In this document: in pieces, positions 16,012 through 23,158 of the stretch
How the letters are laid out: each line of letters opens with the position of its first letter
How positions within the stretch are numbered: the stretch's first letter is position 1
Assembly: GCF_000721495.1 (NCBI RefSeq)
Contig: NZ_JOHY01000027.1
Location: forward strand, 1-64,000
DNA length: 64,000 nt
Source: Streptomyces sp. NRRL F-5123
GTDB lineage: Bacteria; Actinomycetota; Actinomycetes; Streptomycetales; Streptomycetaceae
Reading direction: 5' to 3'
Position numbers and translations under genes: made by a program
Notes under the pieces: model-generated
Databases searched by the model: none
The model's input: only the letters and a program-made list of their open reading frames with translations
Told to the model about the DNA's origin: nothing

Positions 16012-16134
16012 TCAGAGCGACGGCTTCTTGGGGTTGGTGGAGCAGCAGCTGCTGCCGGAGCTGGTGGTGCTGAGGACCGCGACCGCGCTCTCGACGGCGA
16101 CGGGCTCCATCTTCTGCAGGTTGAGGATGCTCAT
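16012..16134 (-). CDS. Class III lanthipeptide precursor A2
   Basis: A 40-residue peptide. The leader is MSILNLQKMEPVAVESAVAV with the class III ILxLQ box. The core LSTTSSGSSCC has Ser22, Ser25, Cys30 and Cys31. The tail is STNPKKPSL. The ribosome site AAAGGAG about nine bases before the ATG is the strongest of the five, suggesting this is a major product. It is the second gene in the precursor array. Confidence 0.9.
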   Translation of the reverse strand: MSILNLQKMEPVAVESAVAVLSTTSSGSSCCSTNPKKPSL

Positions 16135-16188
16135 GGCGTTGTCTCCTTTGATTCCCGTGGTTCCGGTGTCTCCCGAGCGGCCCTTCCA

Positions 16189-16206
16189 CCGCGGACCGTG
16201 CCGCGG
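16189..16206 (-). other. Hairpin between precursor genes A1 and A2
   Basis: CCGCGG-ACCGTG-CCGCGG is a 6-bp stem 22 bp after the A1 stop. It continues the pattern of a hairpin after each precursor gene. Confidence 0.45.
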
Positions 16207-16227
16207 CCGGCGGCCGGGCGGATTCGG

Positions 16228-16338
16228 TCAGGCGTTCTGGCTCTTGCAGCAGTTGCTGCCGCTGCTGGTGGTGCTGAGGATGGCGACCGCGTTGTTCGCC
16301 ACGGTCGGCTCCAGGCTCTGCAGCCGGAGGACGCTCAT
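16228..16338 (-). CDS. Class III lanthipeptide precursor A1
   Basis: A 36-residue peptide, promoter-proximal in the array and the shortest. The leader MSVLRLQSLEPTVANNAVAI has the box as VLRLQ. The core LSTTSSGSNCC keeps Ser22, Ser25, Cys30 and Cys31. The tail is KSQNA. GGGAGGTGAC lies just upstream of the ATG. A long in-frame open stretch continues upstream, but this ATG is fixed by alignment with the four siblings. Confidence 0.9.
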   Translation of the reverse strand: MSVLRLQSLEPTVANNAVAILSTTSSGSNCCKSQNA

Positions 16339-16879
16339 CCGTGTCACCTCCCTGCGTGGGTCGGGAGCGCGCGGGCGCGCTCGGGGTGGTGGGACGCGCA
16401 TGTGCCGAACGGCGGATTCAGCCAACCGTGCCCCCGACCGACCGCACATCCGTAGTCGGCCCCCATAATTCGCCTGCCCGATCCCCCAGTTGAGGGGCCG
16501 GGTGCGGCGGCCGAAAGGGCGCGCGGAGCACCCGGCGTGGTTGACGCCCCCCGTGCGATGCGTCATGGTGGTGCGCGAGCTGAGGCGGATGATGTCCCCC
16601 GCGTCATTCACCTCAGCTCATCAACTGCGCGGGCCCGCATCCGCCGTCGGCTCGCCCGCTCCCGCCGTGCGCGACCCGCCGGCCGCACCACCCGCTCCCG
16701 GGCGGCGCGCACCGCCCCGCGCCGACGGGGGCCGGCGGGGGCCGCACCTGTTCCGCCCGCACTGCCCGTACCGCCTGTCCTGCCAGCCTGCCGGCCGCGC
16801 AGTCCTGCCCGCCTCGCGAGCGCACCGCCCGCCGCGCGGACGCGCTGCCCGCCGTGCCAGCCGCGTCCCGGGAGAGCCG
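16339..16879. other. Shared upstream region of precursor operon and LAL regulator
   Basis: A 541-bp non-coding stretch between divergent units that must hold both promoters. The least GC-rich patch, around CATAATTCG at 16466-16474, is the best place for a minus-strand promoter. No hexamer pair is convincing. The right half (16620-16860) is extremely C/G-rich with no recognisable gene. Confidence 0.5.
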
Positions 16880-16927
16880 ATGAGCAAGCCGTACGCCAGC
16901 AGCAGCCGCGCCAGGGGCCTGCGGTGA
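16880..16927 (+). CDS. Possible 15-codon leader ORF of the LAL regulator
   Basis: ATG with GGGAGAG five bases upstream, encoding MSKPYASSSRARGLR and ending in TGA. The TGA overlaps the GTG start of the regulator (GTGA). The overlap and the better ribosome site suggest the regulator is translated by coupling. It may simply be a chance ORF. Confidence 0.4.
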   Translation: MSKPYASSSRARGLR

Positions 16928-19900
16928 GGCCGTTACCGCCGCAGACAGCGGCGCTGCGGTCCGCCGAACTCGTCGGCCGGCAGGCTGAGATGGACCGGGT
17001 GTCCGCCGTCCTCGCGGCCGCGCGGGCCGGGCAGGGCGGCGCCCTCGTCGTGACGGGCGAACCGGGCTCCGGGAAGACCCGGCTCGCCGCCGAGGCTCTC
17101 ACCGCCGCAACCGCCGCGGGCCTGGCCACCGCCCGCGGCGGTGTCAGCGCGGTATCCCCGCCGGTCCCCTACCGCCCGCTGATCGAGGCCCTCCTCTCCC
17201 TGACCCGCACCACCCCGCTTCCCGGCCCCGCCGCCCTGGGCCCGTACACCGGGGTGCTGGCCGCCCTGCTGCCCTCCCTGGACCTGCGGGAGGAGCCCGC
17301 CCCGCCCCGGGAGGACCCGGCCACGGAGTGGGACACGCTCCCGGGCGCGGGACCGCGCGGGGTGCCGGGCGCGGTGCCGGGCGCGGTGCGGAGGGTGCGC
17401 GCGGACGGGCCGGGTGGGACGCCGGGCGCCGCGCCGACTGCGCGGTCCCACGTAGCAGCGGTCGAACTCGGCGGGCTCGGTGGGCCGTTGCTGGTCGGGG
17501 AGGCGATGCTGAGGGTGCTCACCGAGGCCGGGCGCCGACGCGGGTGCCTGATCGTCCTGGACGACCTGCACGACGCCGACCTGCGCACGCTCGCCGCCGT
17601 CGAGTACCTCCTCGACAACCTCGCGGGCCAGCCCGTCGCCGTCCTCCTCACGACCGGGCTGCTCGCCGGACCCGCCGCCGACCTGACCGCGCGCGCCTGC
17701 CAGCGCGGCACCGCCGGCTGCGTCGACCTGGCGCCGCTGCGCGCCCGGGACGTACGGCAGCTGGTCGCCGCGGAGTCGGGCGTCGCGCCCGCGGAGGTGG
17801 AGGCCGATCTGCTCGACCAGGTCCTGGCCGCAGGCTCCGGAAACCCCTTCCTGATACGGGAGTTGACCCGCGCGGCGGTCTCCCCTCCGGGCCGCGGGCG
17901 ATGTACGGGAGGGGTGCCGCCCGCCGTGGCCCGCAGCGTGGCCCGCCGCCTCGACCGGCTGCCCGCGGGCGGCCGCGAAGTGCTGGGCCTGGCCGCGCTG
18001 TTCGGCCGCCGCTTCCCGCTGCCGGTGCTGCGCCGCACCGCCGACCGCGGCGGGCACGACGTCGCCGCGGTGCTACGCGCGGCGACCTCCTCCTACCTGC
18101 TGGAACCCGATCCGGATCAGCCGGACTGGTACGCCTTCCGGCACCCGCTCGCCGCCCGCGCCGTACGCGACGCCCTCGCGCCCGCCGAGCGCACCGGCCG
18201 CGCGCGGCAGGCCGCCGCCGTCCTCGCCGAACTGCACCCGGGCCTGCCCGGCGAATGGTGCGCCCGCGCAGCAGAGTTGTGCGCCTACGCCGGGGACACC
18301 ACCGAGGCCGCGCGGCTGTCCTGCGAGGCCGGGCGGCGGGCGCTCGCCGAGGGCACGGTGGAGCGGGCCGTCGCTCTGCTGTCCGCCGCGCACCGGCCCG
18401 CGGAGGCCGGGACGCCGACCTCCTTACGGGCGACGGTCCTCGAACTGCTCGTCTACGCCGCCGGATGCGCGGCCCGTTTCGACCTGCTGCCCGAACTCAC
18501 CCGCGGGATATCCGCCTTGGACGGCCAGGGACTGCCGTCCGGGCGTCGGGCCGCGCTGTGGGCCGCCCTCGCCGAACTGACCGCCCTCGCCGGGCGCCCC
18601 TCCGAGGCCCTGCACCAACTCGACCTCGCCCGACGGCTGCTGGGCGAGGCCCCCGCCGCCCGCGACGCCGCCGCCGTCGAGGCCTCCGCCGCCCGCGTGG
18701 AGCCGCACCGGCTCGCCCCGGACCGGCTGCGCACCGCCGAGCACGCCGCCCGCCGCGCCCTGGCGGCCGCCCGCACCGCCGGGGCACCCCAGGCCGAATG
18801 CCGCGCGCTGGTCCAGCTCGGCCGGCTGACCGCCCACGCCGGCGACCCGGCCGCCGCCGGGCACCTGCTGACCGCCTGCGTGCTGGCCCGCCGGCACCGG
18901 CTGCCCGCCGAGCGCGTCACCGCCGAACTGGCCCTCGCCCTCGACGCCGCCCGGCACGACGGCGACTGGGCCGCGGTGGAGGCGGCGCGGCGCGAGGCCC
19001 TGCACATCGGCGTGCTGCCGCCCGCGTACGAAGCCGGGTTCGCCCTCGTCCTCGACGAGATCCGGCGCGGCGACTTCACCGCCGCGGGCGACCGCATCGC
19101 CGCCGCCCTGCCCGCCGCCTCCCGCGACCGCCTCGGCCGCGCCCTGCCGCTGCTGCACCTCGCCGACGCCGTCCGGCACGCCCACCAGGGGCGGCGCGCC
19201 GCCATGACCGAAGCCCTCGAACGCCTCGCGCCGCTCATGGCCGAGGCCCCCGGCGTACGCGCCATGTCGTACGGGCTCGCCCGCGCCCACTGCTCCCTGC
19301 TGGAAGAGGAACGTGCCACCGCCGAACAGGAGTTGGCGCAGGCCGTCGCGTACGACACGGAGAACCCGGCGGCCGTCGACATCGGGCGGCACGGCCTCGT
19401 CCTCCTGCTCGGCGCCCTCGCCGGACGCGTCGGCCCGCAGCACTGCGCGCAGCCCGAAGCCGCGGGCGACCGCTGGCACCGCCCCTTCGCGGACCTCGCC
19501 CGCGCCGTCCTCCTCGGCCGCGAGGGCCGCACCTCCGAGGCCTCCGCCGCCGCCCGCGCCGCCCTCGCCGCAGCCGCCCCCTATCCGCCGGCCCGCCACC
19601 TCGCCCTCCGCCTCGTCGCCCCCGCCGCCTACGACGACGGCTGGGGCGACCCGGTCGGCTGGCTCCGCGACGCCGAGGATCACTTCCACGCCGCCGGCAT
19701 CCCCGCGGTCGCCGCCGCCTGCCGCGGGCTGCTGCGCGGCATGGGGGCGCAGGTGCGGCAGCGGCGCACCGGCATCGAGGGCGTCCCGGCGGCCCTGCGC
19801 CGCCACGGGGTGACGGTGCGCGAGTTCGAGGTCGCCCGCCTTCTCGCTGCGCGGATCGGCAACAAGGACATCGCGGGGCGGCTCCACATCTCCCCCCGCA

Positions 19901-19989
19901 CCGTCGAGAAGCACGTCGCGAGCCTCCTCCGCAAGACCGGCCACCCCGACCGCGCCGCCTTCGCCTCCGCGGCCGACTTCCCCCTGTAG
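16924..19989 (+). CDS. LAL-type LuxR family transcriptional regulator
   Basis: 1021 residues. The N-terminal AAA/STAND ATPase has ELVGRQAEMDRV, Walker A GEPGSGKT at 45-52 and Walker B-like LIVLDDLHDAD. A long alpha-helical middle region follows, and the C-terminus (about 960-1010) is a LuxR HTH with REFEVARLLAARIGNKDIAG and SPRTVEKHVASLL. Two leucines are encoded by TTA, codons 4 and 501, so translation should depend on the bldA tRNA. GTG at 16924 has AGGGG upstream and overlaps a short ORF. Its position opposite the precursor operon makes it the likely activator of lanthipeptide production; that link is inferred. Confidence 0.9.
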   Translation: MRPLPPQTAALRSAELVGRQAEMDRVSAVLAAARAGQGGALVVTGEPGSGKTRLAAEALTAATAAGLATARGGVSAVSPPVPYRPLIEALLSLTRTTPLPGPAALGPYTGVLAALLPSLDLREEPAPPREDPATEWDTLPGAGPRGVPGAVPGAVRRVRADGPGGTPGAAPTARSHVAAVELGGLGGPLLVGEAMLRVLTEAGRRRGCLIVLDDLHDADLRTLAAVEYLLDNLAGQPVAVLLTTGLLAGPAADLTARACQRGTAGCVDLAPLRARDVRQLVAAESGVAPAEVEADLLDQVLAAGSGNPFLIRELTRAAVSPPGRGRCTGGVPPAVARSVARRLDRLPAGGREVLGLAALFGRRFPLPVLRRTADRGGHDVAAVLRAATSSYLLEPDPDQPDWYAFRHPLAARAVRDALAPAERTGRARQAAAVLAELHPGLPGEWCARAAELCAYAGDTTEAARLSCEAGRRALAEGTVERAVALLSAAHRPAEAGTPTSLRATVLELLVYAAGCAARFDLLPELTRGISALDGQGLPSGRRAALWAALAELTALAGRPSEALHQLDLARRLLGEAPAARDAAAVEASAARVEPHRLAPDRLRTAEHAARRALAAARTAGAPQAECRALVQLGRLTAHAGDPAAAGHLLTACVLARRHRLPAERVTAELALALDAARHDGDWAAVEAARREALHIGVLPPAYEAGFALVLDEIRRGDFTAAGDRIAAALPAASRDRLGRALPLLHLADAVRHAHQGRRAAMTEALERLAPLMAEAPGVRAMSYGLARAHCSLLEEERATAEQELAQAVAYDTENPAAVDIGRHGLVLLLGALAGRVGPQHCAQPEAAGDRWHRPFADLARAVLLGREGRTSEASAAARAALAAAAPYPPARHLALRLVAPAAYDDGWGDPVGWLRDAEDHFHAAGIPAVAAACRGLLRGMGAQVRQRRTGIEGVPAALRRHGVTVREFEVARLLAARIGNKDIAGRLHISPRTVEKHVASLLRKTGHPDRAAFASAADFPL

Positions 19990-20079
19990 GCCCCCGCCCC
20001 ACCCCGCGGGAGGCCCTGCGTACCCGGTCGGCTTCCCGCCGGTGGGGGCTTCCCGCGCCTGGCGGCGCGGGGTGTTTCC

Positions 20080-20134
20080 CACCCCCACCACCCGTGCAGG
20101 TAGAAGCGACAACTTCTGTCTACCTGTGGGGGTG
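20080..20134. repeat. Nested inverted repeats after the LAL gene
   Basis: CAGGTAGA (20097-20104) pairs with TCTACCTG (20119-20126). Inside it AGAAG pairs with CTTCT, and outside it CACCCCCAC (20080-20088) pairs with GTGGGGGTG (20126-20134). It begins 91 bp past the LAL stop and is much less GC-rich than its surroundings. It could be a terminator or a regulator site. Confidence 0.55.
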
Positions 20135-20247
20135 CACCGCCGTCGGGGGCGAACCGCGGTCCCGTGGATCACCCCCCACCGGCAGGCAGCCACCCACGAG
20201 ACACCGGGAGGGCCCACGTCACCCACCCACCCCCGCCCCCACCGGCG

Positions 20248-20477
20248 GGCAGCCGCCCACGAGACCTCGGGAGGGGGAGGATCCGGGGGTGCCCCCGCAG
20301 GAATGCGCTTCCCAGCGCGGCACCAACTCCGGATGAGGGCGAACGCGCATTCCGAGGAGGTACCCCCGGAGTGGCCCCCGACCCCACCCACCGAAGCAGA
20401 AGCGCGATGCCCCGCCGGTCAACACCCAGCGGCGCGAGCCTGCACCTGAGGTGCGGCCGACGCCACGCGGGCGCGAA
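20248..20477. repeat. Dispersed intergenic repeat, copy B
   Basis: Same element as 1-228, ending 25 bp past the stop of the MAB_1171c-family gene. Its left part has been partly duplicated: CACCGGCAGGCAGCCACCCA at 20168 and CACCGGCGGGCAGCCGCCCA at 20241 are related units 73 bp apart, each followed by CGAGAC and GGGAGG. Like copy A, it is downstream of a minus-strand gene. Confidence 0.8.
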
Positions 20478-20501
20478 AGAAGGCCACCCCCGCCCCGGGG
20501 G

Positions 20502-21716
20502 TCACCGCGAACCCGGCGGGGCCACGAACGCGCGGGTGACCTCCAGCAGCCACGCGGTCTCCGCGTCCAACGTGCCCGCCACCGGCCAGGTGGGAAGCGC
20601 GGCCTCCGCAGCAGTGCGGCGGCCCGCCCGGCGGTTCGCCAGCGCCGCGGCGATCGCAGCCGCCGCCTCCCGGGCGGCAGCCCGCGCGGGCCCCCCGTCG
20701 TCCTCGCCCCGCGAGGAAGGCAAGGACGGCGAGGACGACGAAGACGCGGCCCCACCGCCCGGCCCGCCCGCGACCTCGAAGTACGGCCGCAGCGCAAGAT
20801 GCCCGTCACGGATCTCGATCACCCGGCGGTAGAGCGCGAAGGTCGCCCGCCGCACGGGCGGACGCCGCCCCCGCCGCCGCCGGGCGGCACCCCCACCCGC
20901 GAGCGCGATCTCCGGAAGCTCTGCGCACAGCGCCGCCCAGAGCGGCTCCAGCGCCCGGTACGAGCGCTGCGCCCGCCACCACCGCAGCGGCCCCCCGAGC
21001 AGCACCGGCCAGCGCGTGGCGGAGGCGCCGCCCGCCGCGAGGACGGCGACGGCCACCGACAGCAGCGTGGAGGGCAGGTCCTCCCCGACTCCCTGGTGCC
21101 CCGACGTGAGCACCTTCGTGATGTCGTGTGCGGACCAGCCCGTCCAGACGATGCCCATGCCCGCGGAGAGGGCCATGAGGAGCAGCCCGGTGCGCAGCAC
21201 CCCGTTCGCCTCCCGCCGGATGTGCCCGGCGAGCGCGCCGACGAGCATGGCCAGGCACCCGATGCCGTACACGGCGAACAGCAGCTCGTACCCGGCGAAG
21301 AGCAGCCGGCGGCCGTCCCCGACGGTCACCGCGTCCGGGCTGACGGTCACGAACGACTCGGCGAACATCCACGCGGAGGCGGCCTGCACGGCCACGCCCG
21401 CGACGATGTGCCGGTGGACGGGCCCGCGGTCGTCCGTGGAGTTGCGCAGCGTGAGCGCGATGAGCGCGATGCAGGTGAACGCGCCCATCTTGAGCCCGTG
21501 CACGACCTCGACCACGGGCGCGCGCGCCGCGATCAGCCGCCCCAACGTATCGATGCTGCTGGGGGCGTTGAGGACGAGGGCGCTGCCGACGCACAGCGAG
21601 AACGCGTAGATGTAGCGCTGGGTCGCGTCCCCGCCGGCCGCGGAGAAGCGGTAGGCGGCGAAGACGATGAAGACGGCGGCGGCAGCGTACGCGGCGATGT
21701 CCGTGACGGCGGTCAT
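20502..21716 (-). CDS. MAB_1171c family putative transporter
   Basis: 404 residues. The N-terminal ~240 residues contain about seven hydrophobic helices (start MTAVTDIAAYAAAAVFIVFA; later LLFAGYELLFAVYGIGCLAM). The C-terminal ~160 residues are a soluble domain with RSYRALEPLWAALCAELPEI and an RRVIEIRDGHLALRPYF segment, the hallmark of this actinobacterial family. The biochemical function is not established. ATG at 21716 overlaps the preceding stop as ATGA, coupling it to the ImmA/IrrE-like gene. XRE regulator, ImmA-like protein and this membrane protein recur together in Streptomyces. Confidence 0.87.
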   Translation of the reverse strand: MTAVTDIAAYAAAAVFIVFAAYRFSAAGGDATQRYIYAFSLCVGSALVLNAPSSIDTLGRLIAARAPVVEVVHGLKMGAFTCIALIALTLRNSTDDRGPVHRHIVAGVAVQAASAWMFAESFVTVSPDAVTVGDGRRLLFAGYELLFAVYGIGCLAMLVGALAGHIRREANGVLRTGLLLMALSAGMGIVWTGWSAHDITKVLTSGHQGVGEDLPSTLLSVAVAVLAAGGASATRWPVLLGGPLRWWRAQRSYRALEPLWAALCAELPEIALAGGGAARRRRGRRPPVRRATFALYRRVIEIRDGHLALRPYFEVAGGPGGGAASSSSSPSLPSSRGEDDGGPARAAAREAAAAIAAALANRRAGRRTAAEAALPTWPVAGTLDAETAWLLEVTRAFVAPPGSR

Positions 21717-22339
21717 CCGCCGCCGCCCGCGGGCGCGTTGCCGAGGCCGGGCTGCGTGCCGCCGCCTTCCGGAGGTCCGTTGCCGCCGGGTTCGGCCGGA
21801 CTCCCGGGCCGCTCGCGGCGGTCGAAGAGCGCCTCCAGGCTGCGTGCCCTTGCGGCGAAGGGCGGCGGCGACCAGTGCGAGACCCGGGAGAGGATGAGCG
21901 AGGCGACGATCTCGGCCTCGCGCTCCTGCGGTTCGGTGTAGATCGTGCGGCCCAGGACCCGCTCGACGAGCGCGGGCGACAGGCCCGGCATGAGGGTGCG
22001 GGCGGCGGAGTCGAGTGTGGTGCCCGCGCTGTCGTCCTGGTGGCCGCACAGCAGGTGCGCGGCCTCGTGCAGCAGGATGTGCTGCTGGTGCAGCGGCGAG
22101 GTGTCGGCCGCGTAGAGGATGTAGTCGGCGTCCGCGGTGGTGAGCAGCAGCCCGCAGGGGAGGCTGGGGCGGCCGGTGACGGGGACCAGTTCGATGGGCC
22201 GCCCGCGGCAGTCGGCCAGGGTGTCGACGAAGTCCGCGATGTCGAACGGATCGGGCAGGCTGAGGGCCGCCACGAGGCGCCGACATCGCTGCCATAAGCC
22301 CCGCTGGCTCCGGTCACGCGCCACCTGGAGGCACCCCAC
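21713..22339 (-). CDS. ImmA/IrrE-like metallopeptidase family protein
   Basis: 208 residues. The zinc motif HExxH is present as LLHEAAHLLCGH, with a downstream acidic segment EPQEREAEIVASLIL that would supply the third ligand. Residues after ~170 are Pro/Gly-rich and probably disordered. ImmA/IrrE proteins usually cleave or inactivate a partner XRE repressor; the XRE gene is directly upstream (41 bp). The start is given as the GTG at 22339; a second GTG six codons later is possible, and neither has a strong ribosome site. It is translationally coupled to the membrane-protein gene. Confidence 0.83.
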   Translation of the reverse strand: MGCLQVARDRSQRGLWQRCRRLVAALSLPDPFDIADFVDTLADCRGRPIELVPVTGRPSLPCGLLLTTADADYILYAADTSPLHQQHILLHEAAHLLCGHQDDSAGTTLDSAARTLMPGLSPALVERVLGRTIYTEPQEREAEIVASLILSRVSHWSPPPFAARARSLEALFDRRERPGSPAEPGGNGPPEGGGTQPGLGNAPAGGGG

Positions 22340-22380
22340 TTCTTGAATCGCCCCGCTGTCCCCGAGCCGCCCCGGGCGGG

Positions 22381-22959
22381 TCAGCCCGGAGTGCTCGGCG
22401 GATCGCTCCCCTGCTCCCGACGGGCAAGGACGTCGATAATGTCACTGATTGTACCCACCGCTTCGGGCGAGAGGTTGACGGCGCGCAGCGCGATGTTCCG
22501 CACACCGGCGTCCCGAAGGGCCGTCAGCAGCTCCAACTCCTTGGTGATGGCGGCGCCTTGGGCGTCGTCGAAAAAATAGGCAACCGGAACCTGGAAGAAC
22601 TGCGCCAGTACCTCCAGATGACGCTTGGTCGGGTTGTCCCGGCGCCCGGTGCGCAACTGCCACAGGTAGGTCGCGGAGAAGCTCTCGCCGGTGGCCTCGC
22701 GGCAGGCCTTGGCGACCTCCTCGTGGCTGTACTGCTCGCGGTTGGGGCGGCGGACGGCGCGGAAGAGGGCGTCGATCTTCGCAGCGAGCGTCTGGGTGTG
22801 CGGCTGCGGCTGCGACCCGGTCTGCGACTGCGACCCGGTCTGCGTGCGCGACTGCGACCCGGTCTGCGACTGCGGTCCGGTCTGCGGGTGTGTCCCCGAG
22901 TGCGTCTGCGGGTGCGTCTGCGACTGCGGCTCGGGGACCGCCGGCTCCGATTCGGCCAT
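22381..22959 (-). CDS. XRE family regulator with Gln/Thr/Ser-rich N-terminal repeats
   Basis: 192 residues. Residues ~8-55 are low complexity built from GSQSQTGSQ-like units. At DNA level this is a degenerate repeat of CGACTGCGACCCGGTCTG around 22800-22925. Residues ~60-125 form the HTH with SHEEVAKACREATGESFSA and YLWQLRTGRRDNPTKRHLEV. The C-terminal part is helical (ELELLTALRDAGVRNIALRA). ATG at 22959 has AAAGG about seven bases upstream. It probably represses its own operon until the downstream metallopeptidase acts on it; this is inferred from context. Confidence 0.87.
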   Translation of the reverse strand: MAESEPAVPEPQSQTHPQTHSGTHPQTGPQSQTGSQSRTQTGSQSQTGSQPQPHTQTLAAKIDALFRAVRRPNREQYSHEEVAKACREATGESFSATYLWQLRTGRRDNPTKRHLEVLAQFFQVPVAYFFDDAQGAAITKELELLTALRDAGVRNIALRAVNLSPEAVGTISDIIDVLARREQGSDPPSTPG

Positions 22960-23039
22960 GTCGCACCTTTCGTCGACACCAGGTTGCGCCTTGCGCCCCG
23001 CGACAGCCAGATGTGCGCACGCCACATGTGCCCCGCCCC

Positions 23040-23062
23040 GCGGCGCGGGTCATACTAGCCGC
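23040..23062 (-). promoter_or_regulatory. Probable -10 element of the XRE operon
   Basis: On the minus strand GGCTAGTATGACC contains TAGTAT (23052-23057), a good -10 about 95 bp upstream of the XRE start. A matching -35 is not evident, so an activator or extended -10 use is possible. Confidence 0.5.
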
Positions 23063-23070
23063 CGGCCCCC

Positions 23071-23101
23071 GTCCGGCCCGGTGGCGGAATGGTGAAGACG
23101 C
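23071..23101 (+). other. tRNA-Leu-like 5' fragment
   Basis: GTCCGG, then GGTGGCGGAATGG and GAAGACGC, resemble the acceptor 5' strand and D-arm of bacterial tRNA-Leu (GTCCGGGTGGCGGAATGGCAGACGC). No anticodon stem, T-arm or acceptor 3' strand follows. It may be a remnant of an integration event or chance. Confidence 0.35.
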
Positions 23102-23158
23102 CCGCTCCGTGCGCCCCCGCGGGCCCGCCCCGCGCAGCCCGGCGGACGGCTGCGGGCA

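Noticed and set aside
22800..22930. Short repeats resembling a CRISPR or iteron array
   Set aside because: The repeats are degenerate, contiguous and in frame inside the XRE gene, encoding Gln/Thr/Ser-rich sequence; no spacers or cas genes.
23068..23150. Complete tRNA gene
   Set aside because: Only a 5' half-like segment is present; anticodon arm, T-arm and acceptor 3' strand cannot be folded.
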